Shown here piece by piece: positions 8,301 to 12,705 of a stretch of DNA of 12,705 nucleotides. The notes under the pieces were generated by a model. It saw nothing but the letters and a program-made list of their open reading frames with translations, searched no databases and was not told the DNA's origin. The stretch lies in contig JASEGX010000048.1 of the NCBI GenBank assembly GCA_030017815.1, forward strand, positions 1 through 12,705. Reading direction: 5' to 3'. The first letter of the stretch is position 1. Each line of letters begins with the position of its first letter. Position numbers and translations under genes: made by a program. Source of the stretch: Thermodesulfobacteriota bacterium (lineage in GTDB: Bacteria; Desulfobacterota; QYQD01).

Positions 8301-9450
8301 GACTGATGATGGACGGGAACGTGAGCGTTATCCGGTGACCTACGGGGCGCAAATCTACGCCGAGGACGGACAACCGGTCAAAGCCAATGATCTCCTGGCG
8401 AATTGGGATCCTTATACCATCCCGATTTTGACCGATGTTTCCGGTCGGGTCAAATTTGGCGATATCGTAGAAGGCGTTACCATGCAGGAGAAGCTGGACC
8501 CCGTCACCGGTAAGTCCAGCAGAGTTGTTGTTGAGTGTAAGGATTCCAGTGTTCGGCCGCGCGTTTCCATAAAGGATGAGAGTGGCAAGACCCTCAAAAT
8601 CCCCGGTGCTACGTCTGAGGCCCGCTATCTTATGCCTATCGGCGCCATCGTTATGGTGGCGGAAGGCGACATGGTCAATGCGGGAGAGGTCATTGCGCGT
8701 ATTCCCCGGGAAACAACAAAAACTAAAGATATTACCGGCGGCTTGCCTCGGGTAGCGGAACTCTTTGAGGTACGAAAACCAAAAGAGTTTGCGGTGATCA
8801 GCGAGATCGACGGTGTGGTCAGCTTCGGCAAGGACGTAAAAGGTAAGCGAAGGGTTGTAGTAAAACCTGACGTTGGAGAGTCTAAGGAATATCTTGTTGC
8901 CAAAGGCAAGCACATCAGTGTTCATGAAGGGGATTTTATTCGGGCCGGGGAGGCTCTTATGGATGGTTCGGCTAATCCCCACGATATCCTTCGTGTCCTT
9001 GGGATTAAAGAGCTGGCGCGCTATCTGGTTAATGAGGTGCAGGAGGTTTACCGGTTACAGGGCGTTAAGATCAATGACAAGCATATTGAAGCCATCGTGC
9101 GACAGATGCTGCGTCGTGTAAAGATCAAAGAGGTAGGGGACAGCGGTTTTATGCTGGGTGAGCAGGTGGAGCGATACCTGTTTGAGGAAGAAAACGAGAA
9201 GATTTTGACCCGGGGTGGCCAGCCGGCAGTGGCGGAACCGTTACTCCTGGGTATTACAAAGGCTTCCTTGAGCACGGAAAGTTTTATATCTGCGGCCTCC
9301 TTCCAGGAGACTACCAAGGTTCTTACGGACGCAGCTATAGCGGGCAAGGTGGATTACCTCCGTGGGCTAAAAGAAAATGTCATCATGGGGCGCCTTATCC
9401 CGGCTGGAACAGGTATAGTTTACTATGCCGAGGCCCGGAAAGGGAATTAG
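5386..9450 (+). CDS. rpoC: DNA-directed RNA polymerase subunit beta'
   Basis: The beta' subunit carries the catalytic magnesium site of RNA polymerase. The product is 1354 residues. In order: the N-terminal zinc site has C70, C72, C85 and C88; the rudder/lid/switch-2 region covers about 280-350; the catalytic NADFDGDQ at 458-465 has metal-binding D460, D462 and D464, the same numbering as E. coli. The bridge helix lies at about 755-790. The second zinc site has C801, C875, C882 and C885. The trigger loop around 910-927 includes M919 and H923, equivalent to E. coli M932 and H936. A long insertion after HIGGTASRR (about residues 930-1110) corresponds to the sandwich-barrel insert (SI3) found in proteobacterial-type beta'. 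The ATG has AAGGAG at 5375-5380, five nt upstream. The gap to rpoB is widened by the inverted repeat. All key residues are present. Confidence 0.98.
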   Translation: MDDLYSYFARSKDPSNIDLVRISLASPDKVREWSHGEIKKPETINYRTFKPERDGLFCAKIFGPAKDYECNCGKYKRMKHRGVVCEKCGVEVIQSKVRRERMGHIELAAPVAHIWFLKSLPSKVGNLLDFTLKELEKVLYFESYVVTESSIDALPVGTLLSEDRYRQVQEEFGTQVKAGIGAEVIKYMLSNLDINALSVSLREELQKTNSEAKRKKLSKRLRVVEAFKDSGNRPEWMILDVVPVLPPDLRPLVPLDGGRFATSDLNDLYRRVINRNNRLKRLKELDAPDIIIRNEKRMLQEAVDVLFDNGRRGKVVTGPNKRPLKSLSDMLKGKQGRFRQNLLGKRVDYSGRSVIVVGPDLRLHQCGLPKKMALELFKPFIYNRLEQKGYVTTIKSAKKMVEKEVPEVWDALDEVVREYPVLLNRAPTLHRLGIQAFEPVLVEGKAIQLHPLVCMAFNADFDGDQMAVHVPVSIEAQIEARVLMMSTNNILSPAHGEPIIIPTQDVVLGIYYMTRSREMAKGEGKVFAGSEEVQMAYDAGAVDLQAQIKVRLNGKLVDTTTGRILLGDILPEEIPFDIINRPMKKKELAQLIDKCYRVAGTKKTVLLADRLKDMGYKYATKAGISISISDMVIPAKKEGILKKAQGEVHAVEKQYTDGLITDGEKYNKVIDIWAKATDDVAAEMMRGIAVQRIKGKDGRALETPSFNPIYMMADSGARGSKDQIRQLAGMRGLMAKPSGEIIETPITANFREGLTVLQYFVSTHGARKGLADTALKTANSGYLTRRLVDVAQDCTIMEEDCGTIDGITMEPLIEGGEIIQRVGDRILGRVVLEDINDPLTGEILVNANEEITESHVQKIEDAGIERVKIRSVLTCRSKHGVCIKCYGRDLARGKMVNIGESIGIIAAQSIGEPGTQLTMRTFHIGGTASRRVEQAEIRVRNEGRIKFINLHTVRNVAGSLVAMNRNGEIAVVTDDGRERERYPVTYGAQIYAEDGQPVKANDLLANWDPYTIPILTDVSGRVKFGDIVEGVTMQEKLDPVTGKSSRVVVECKDSSVRPRVSIKDESGKTLKIPGATSEARYLMPIGAIVMVAEGDMVNAGEVIARIPRETTKTKDITGGLPRVAELFEVRKPKEFAVISEIDGVVSFGKDVKGKRRVVVKPDVGESKEYLVAKGKHISVHEGDFIRAGEALMDGSANPHDILRVLGIKELARYLVNEVQEVYRLQGVKINDKHIEAIVRQMLRRVKIKEVGDSGFMLGEQVERYLFEEENEKILTRGGQPAVAEPLLLGITKASLSTESFISAASFQETTKVLTDAAIAGKVDYLRGLKENVIMGRLIPAGTGIVYYAEARKGN

Positions 9451-9512
9451 AACTGGCGGGGAAAAACAGTAGTAAATAAGCCCGGTAGTTTTTATCTTTG
9501 GGCAAAAAAGTC

Positions 9513-9542
9513 TTGACAGAAGGCCGGTAAATGGGGTAAAAG
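9513..9542 (+). promoter_or_regulatory. Sigma70-type promoter candidate for the str cluster
   Basis: A consensus -35 hexamer TTGACA (9513-9518) is followed after 18 nt by TAAAAG (9537-9542), a 4-of-6 match to the -10 box. Initiation would fall near 9549, leaving a leader of about 47 nt before rpsL. It lies in the 145-nt gap after rpoC, where a separate promoter for rpsL-rpsG-fusA-tuf is plausible. No convincing terminator precedes it, so read-through from rpoC probably adds to expression. Confidence 0.5.
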
Positions 9543-9555
9543 AACGTTTTTTGGA

Positions 9556-9572
9556 TTCGTAAGCGATACGAA
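9556..9572 (+). promoter_or_regulatory. Short leader hairpin upstream of rpsL
   Basis: TTCGTA (9556-9561) and TACGAA (9567-9572) form a 6-bp inverted repeat around AGCGA. It is just downstream of the predicted transcription start and 14 nt before the rpsL ribosome binding site. It could be a leader hairpin or a protein-binding palindrome. The arms are short and AT-rich, so chance is a real alternative. Confidence 0.3.
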
Positions 9573-9595
9573 AAAATCATGGGTTGGAGAAATTA

Positions 9596-9967
9596 ATGCC
9601 TACAGTTAATCAACTGGTTCGCAGTGGCCGGAAAAAGGTTAAGAGGAAGAGTTCTGCCCCCGCTTTAAAAAAGTGTCCGCAGAAGAGGGGGGTATGTGTG
9701 CGTGTCTATACTACGACGCCTAAGAAACCGAATTCTGCCTTGCGCAAAGTAGCCAGGGTGCGTTTAACAAATGGAATAGAGGCAACTTCCTATATTCCCG
9801 GGGTAGGACATAATTTACAAGAACATTCTGTGGTGCTGATACGCGGAGGACGCGTTAAGGATCTGCCGGGCGTGCGTTATCATATCGTGCGGGGTGCGTT
9901 AGATACATTAGGTGTGCAGGATAGGAAAAAAGGGCGCTCCAAGTATGGCGCTAAGCGGCCTAAGTAA
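9596..9967 (+). CDS. rpsL: Small ribosomal subunit protein S12
   Basis: S12 lies at the 30S decoding centre and influences tRNA selection accuracy. The 123-residue product starts with the family hallmark MPTVNQLVR. It contains TTTPKKPNSALRKVARVRLTN with K43, and GGRVKDLPGVRYH with K88 and P91. These are the main positions where mutations give streptomycin resistance or dependence, and all are wild type here. D89 in the same motif is the aspartate that RimO methylthiolates in other bacteria. The C-terminus SKYGAKRPK is normal. ATG 9596 has GGAGA at 9586-9590, five nt upstream. An in-frame TTG at 9584 overlaps the region before that ribosome binding site and is rejected. It is the first gene of the str cluster here, 145 nt after rpoC and 26 nt before rpsG. 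Confidence 0.98.
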   Translation: MPTVNQLVRSGRKKVKRKSSAPALKKCPQKRGVCVRVYTTTPKKPNSALRKVARVRLTNGIEATSYIPGVGHNLQEHSVVLIRGGRVKDLPGVRYHIVRGALDTLGVQDRKKGRSKYGAKRPK

Positions 9968-9982
9968 TCTGAAATAACAGAT
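9967..9982 (+). promoter_or_regulatory. Small inverted repeat in rpsL-rpsG gap
   Basis: ATCTG (9967-9971) and CAGAT (9978-9982) flank the loop AAATAA, overlapping the last base of the rpsL stop and abutting the rpsG ribosome binding site (AAGAGG, 9983-9988). In E. coli, S7 binds the rpsL-rpsG junction for translational feedback. The gap here is only 26 nt and the stem is 5 bp, so a similar role is speculative. Confidence 0.25.
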
Positions 9983-9993
9983 AAGAGGTAGGT

Positions 9994-10464
9994 ATGCCCA
10001 GAAGGAAGGTAGTTATAAAGCGGGAGATTAATCCGGATCCGAAATATAATAGTGGATTGGTGGCAAAATTTGTCAACCGGATTATGCTACGTGGTAAAAA
10101 GAACGTTGCCCAGCATATACTCTATCGGGCTATGGATATTATACGTGATCGGGTGGGCAAGAATCCGGAAGAGGTGTTTAACGCTGCCTTGGAGCATGTA
10201 AAACCGGTAATTGAGGTTAAGTCCCGCCGGGTGGGCGGCGCTACGTACCAGGTTCCTGTAGAGGTGCGGCCGAATAGAAGGGTGGCCCTGGCTATCCGCT
10301 GGATAATTGGCTATGCAAATTCACGGGCGGAGAAGTCCATGGAGGAAAAACTGGCGGCAGAATTAGTCGACGCCTATAATAATCGCGGGTCATCGATAAA
10401 GAAAAAAGAAGATACGCACAAGATGGCTGAAGCCAATAAGGCCTTTGCCCATTATCGTTGGTAA
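9994..10464 (+). CDS. rpsG: Small ribosomal subunit protein S7
   Basis: S7 nucleates assembly of the 30S head by binding the 3' major domain of 16S rRNA and contacts the E-site tRNA and mRNA exit region. The 156-residue product is the normal length. The N-terminus MPRRKVVIKREINPDPKY and the internal VKPVIEVKSRRVGGATYQVPVEV stretch (beta-hairpin region, about residues 69-90) are diagnostic. The C-terminal KKEDTHKMAEANKAFAHYRW is also typical. ATG 9994 has AAGAGG at 9983-9988 with five nt spacing. The gene is 26 nt after rpsL and 75 nt before fusA, consistent with one transcript. In other bacteria S7 is the translational repressor of this operon. Whether it acts here cannot be told from sequence alone. 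Confidence 0.98.
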   Translation: MPRRKVVIKREINPDPKYNSGLVAKFVNRIMLRGKKNVAQHILYRAMDIIRDRVGKNPEEVFNAALEHVKPVIEVKSRRVGGATYQVPVEVRPNRRVALAIRWIIGYANSRAEKSMEEKLAAELVDAYNNRGSSIKKKEDTHKMAEANKAFAHYRW

Positions 10465-10493
10465 TCAGAGTTAAGGCGGAATAATTTCCGGGT

Positions 10494-10514
10494 TCTTTGA
10501 TAATAGATCAAAGA
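10494..10514 (+). promoter_or_regulatory. Hairpin in rpsG-fusA gap
   Basis: TCTTTGAT (10494-10501) and ATCAAAGA (10507-10514) form a perfect 8-bp inverted repeat around the loop AATAG. It ends 13 nt before the fusA ribosome binding site (AGAGGG, 10528-10533). No T-tract follows, so it is not a terminator. It may affect fusA translation or mRNA stability. The role is inferred only from its position. Confidence 0.4.
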
Positions 10515-10539
10515 GAATAGATTTAGAAGAGGGAAAAAA

Positions 10540-12618
10540 TTGCCACGTCTTGTTTCATTAGAAAAGACACGGAATATCGGCATCATGGCGCACATTGATG
10601 CCGGTAAGACTACTACGACAGAACGCATCCTTTATTATACAGGCGTGTCTTATAAGATCGGAGAGGTGCATGACGGCACCGCGGTTATGGACTGGATGGA
10701 ACAGGAGCAGGAGCGTGGCATCACCATTACCTCGGCAGCAACAACCTGTTTGTGGGGGGGAAATCGCATAAACCTTATTGATACTCCCGGTCATGTTGAC
10801 TTTACGGTAGAGGTGGAGCGATCGCTGCGGGTATTGGATGGGGCGGTAGCTGTTTTTTGTGCGGTGGGCGGCGTCGAGCCACAATCGGAGACGGTGTGGC
10901 GTCAGGCTGATCGCTATAAGGTGCCGCGCATTGCCTTTATCAATAAGATGGACCGGACGGGCGCGGATTTTAAGCACTGCCTGGGCATGATGAAAAATCG
11001 ACTCGGCGCCAATCCTGTGGCTGTTCAGATCCCTCTTGGATCGGAGGAGGGCTTTAGGGGGGTCATTGACCTTCTGGGGATGAAGGCGGTAATATGGGAT
11101 GACTCGGCGCTGGGGGCGAAATATCATGTAGAAGATATCCCGCCGGGGCTGGAAGAAGAGGCTTCGGCCTATAGGGAACAGTTGCTGGAGGGATTGGCGG
11201 ATGTAGATGATGGGTTTATGGAGAAATATTTGGCCGGAGAGGATATCTCCCCGGAAGATATCCGCTCCGCCCTGCGTAAGGCAACCCTATCCTTGAGGGC
11301 TGTGCCGGTCCTATGCGGTTCTGCCTTCAAGAATAGGGGTGTCCAGCTGCTTTTGGATGCCGTTGTCGATTACCTGCCTGCCCCATCGGATATACTACCG
11401 GTCAAGGGCCTGAATGATAAAGGCGCCGAAGAGGAGCGGCCGGCAGCAGATGACGCGCCTTTTGCCGCACTGGCCTTCAAGATTATGACCGATCCCTTTA
11501 TTGGCAACCTGATCTTCCTGCGCGTATATTCCGGTTCACTGACCTCTGGTAGTAGTGTGTACAATGCTACGAAGAGGAAGAAAGAAAGAGTCGGCCGGCT
11601 GGTCAAGATGCACGCCAATAAGAGGGAGGAAATTAAGGAAGTTTTTGCCGGAGATATAGCGGCTGTTGTCGGCTTGCGGGATGTTTCTACCGGAGATACC
11701 CTTTGTGACGAAGTGTCGCCAATACAGTTGGAGGCCATGGATATCCCTCTACCAGTCATATCGGTGGCCATTGAACCCAAATCTAAAGCGGATCAGGACA
11801 AGCTGGGCCTGTCACTAGCGAAGATTGCCTTGGAAGACCCTTCTTTTAAAGTTCGAACGGATGAGGAGACCGGACAGACTATCATCTCCGGGATGGGCGA
11901 GTTGCATCTGGAAATTATTGTTGATCGCTTAGTCAGAGAATTCAAGGTTGATGCCAAGGTGGGGCAGCCTCACGTAGCCTATAAAGAGACAATTAAAAGA
12001 AAGGCCCGGGCCGAAGGAAAATTTGTCAGACAGAGTGGCGGGCGTGGACAATATGGCCATGTCTGGTTGGATATAGAGCCGCTTGAGCCGGGTAAGGGCA
12101 TTGAATTTGTAGATGCCATTAAAGGTGGCGTGGTGCCCAGGGAGTATATATCGGCCGTGGAAAAGGGAATAAGGGGGGCGTCAGAGGTCGGCGTATCGGC
12201 CGGTTACCCGATGACCGACATTAGAGTAACTCTGATAGATGGTTCGTATCATGAGGTTGATTCTTCAGAGATGGCTTTTACCATCGCTGCTTCCATGGGT
12301 TTCAAAGAGGGCGCCAGAAGGGCGGAGCCGGTACTGCTGGAACCTATTATGTCTTTGGATGTGGTCACCCCGGAGGAATTTATTGGTGAAGTAATCGGCG
12401 ACATTAACGGAAGAAGGGGTAAATTAGTCGGTCTGGAGGCCAGGCCAAGCATCCAGATTGCCTCGGCGAGGGTTCCGCTGGAGCAAATGTTTGGTTATGC
12501 CACGGATCTGCGTTCAAAAACCCAGGGCCGGGCTACGTTTACCATGCAATTTTCACATTATGAGCCGGTCCCCGTTTCCGTGGGCGAAGAGATTATGCGA
12601 AAGGCATCTGCGATGTAA
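10540..12618 (+). CDS. fusA: Elongation factor G, TTG start
   Basis: EF-G is the GTPase that drives tRNA-mRNA translocation and, with ribosome recycling factor, ribosome splitting. The product is 692 residues. The G domain shows the P loop AHIDAGKT (17-24), switch I with RGITI (59-63), DTPGH (81-85, with catalytic H85), NKMD (135-138) and a GSAFKNRG segment (G5 region). Domain II contains KIMTDPFIGNL, domain IV contains GGVVPREYI, and domain V ends with GRATFTMQFSHYEPVP. The start is TTG 10540: it gives the standard MPRLVSLEKTRNIGIMAHID beginning and has AGAGGG at 10528-10533 six nt upstream. An in-frame TAG at 10504-10506 closes the frame, with no ATG or GTG in between. The next ATG (M16) would remove the strand leading into the P loop. 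Neighbours rpsG and tuf are the standard ones. Confidence 0.97.
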   Translation: MPRLVSLEKTRNIGIMAHIDAGKTTTTERILYYTGVSYKIGEVHDGTAVMDWMEQEQERGITITSAATTCLWGGNRINLIDTPGHVDFTVEVERSLRVLDGAVAVFCAVGGVEPQSETVWRQADRYKVPRIAFINKMDRTGADFKHCLGMMKNRLGANPVAVQIPLGSEEGFRGVIDLLGMKAVIWDDSALGAKYHVEDIPPGLEEEASAYREQLLEGLADVDDGFMEKYLAGEDISPEDIRSALRKATLSLRAVPVLCGSAFKNRGVQLLLDAVVDYLPAPSDILPVKGLNDKGAEEERPAADDAPFAALAFKIMTDPFIGNLIFLRVYSGSLTSGSSVYNATKRKKERVGRLVKMHANKREEIKEVFAGDIAAVVGLRDVSTGDTLCDEVSPIQLEAMDIPLPVISVAIEPKSKADQDKLGLSLAKIALEDPSFKVRTDEETGQTIISGMGELHLEIIVDRLVREFKVDAKVGQPHVAYKETIKRKARAEGKFVRQSGGRGQYGHVWLDIEPLEPGKGIEFVDAIKGGVVPREYISAVEKGIRGASEVGVSAGYPMTDIRVTLIDGSYHEVDSSEMAFTIAASMGFKEGARRAEPVLLEPIMSLDVVTPEEFIGEVIGDINGRRGKLVGLEARPSIQIASARVPLEQMFGYATDLRSKTQGRATFTMQFSHYEPVPVSVGEEIMRKASAM

Positions 12619-12673
12619 GGTTGATTACGGGGGATAATTTTTACCTGGCGTTAAATTTAAGGAGGATTTGGAG

Positions 12674-12705
12674 ATGGGGAAGAAGAAGTTTGAGCGTAAG
12701 AAGCC
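12674..12705 (+). CDS. tuf: Elongation factor Tu (only first codons, cut by window end)
   Basis: Ten full codons are visible, reading MGKKKFERKK and the beginning of a proline codon. EF-Tu typically begins MAKxKFxRxKPHxNxGTIGH, so both the N-terminus and the position after fusA identify it. A complete Shine-Dalgarno sequence AAGGAGG (12659-12665) lies eight nt upstream of the ATG, the strongest ribosome binding site in the window, which fits an abundant protein. The gap to fusA is 55 nt. The GTP-binding motifs lie outside the window, so the call rests on ten residues and context. Confidence 0.88.
   Translation, partial: MGKKKFERKK

Noticed and set aside
7819..8982. Long minus-strand open frame (387 codons) inside rpoC
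   Set aside because: It is fully antisense to the conserved beta' coding sequence, has no recognisable family motif, and open antisense frames are common opposite long genes of this composition.
9480..9503. GCCC/GGGC pair after rpoC as a terminator
   Set aside because: Only a 4-bp stem around a 16-nt loop, and it is followed by A residues rather than a T-tract.
9584..9595. Upstream TTG start for rpsL
   Set aside because: It overlaps the region of the GGAGA ribosome binding site; ATG 9596 gives the near-universal MPTVNQL start.
10558..11127. Minus-strand open frame (189 codons) opposite the EF-G G domain
   Set aside because: It is antisense to conserved GTPase motifs, with no recognisable protein family; treated as a shadow.
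12621..12638. TTGATT and GATAAT as a tuf promoter in the fusA-tuf gap
   Set aside because: The two hexamers are only 6 nt apart, and neither has a partner at proper spacing.
1..12705. A previously undescribed gene system, CRISPR array, tRNA or insertion sequence
   Set aside because: Nearly all of the window is conserved translation and transcription genes with short gaps; I saw no spacer arrays, tRNA-like cloverleaf, transposase or unknown gene.

Overview
This window is a stretch of bacterial housekeeping chromosome. It carries the end of the 'beta' cluster (rplJ 3' part, rplL, rpoB, rpoC) running directly into the start of the 'str' cluster (rpsL, rpsG, fusA, first codons of tuf). All genes are on the + strand. 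The joined order rplJ-rplL-rpoB-rpoC-rpsL-rpsG-fusA-tuf occurs in many bacterial phyla. Several features are best matched, from memory, by deltaproteobacterial (Desulfobacterota-like) lineages: the protein sequences, the beta' insertion inside the trigger loop, and the 1367-residue beta and 1354-residue beta' lengths. This placement is an inference; no search was run.

Layout: positions 2-484 encode most of ribosomal protein L10, cut by the window edge. Positions 546-923 encode L7/L12. A 207-nt gap (924-1130) holds a 30-nt perfect palindrome and a second stem-loop, then rpoB runs 1131-5234. A 151-nt gap (5235-5385) is mostly filled by an imperfect inverted repeat whose arms are each built from three 8-nt units, then rpoC runs 5386-9450. 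A 145-nt gap (9451-9595) has a promoter with a consensus -35 box and a short leader hairpin, which starts the str cluster: rpsL 9596-9967, rpsG 9994-10464, fusA 10540-12618 (TTG start) and tuf from 12674. No gene-free stretch exceeds 300 nt.

Functionally, L10 and L7/L12 form the ribosomal stalk that recruits and activates the translational GTPases, and EF-G and EF-Tu are encoded downstream. S12 and S7 belong to the 30S decoding centre and head. RpoB and RpoC form the RNA polymerase catalytic core. Catalytic and metal-binding residues are intact in every full-length protein, and I see no frameshifts, broken genes or inserted foreign genes. I found no new enzymatic or defence system. The points worth a second look are in the intergenic regions: the rpoB-rpoC repeat, the rplL-rpoB hairpins, the leader structures of the str genes, and the TTG start of fusA.
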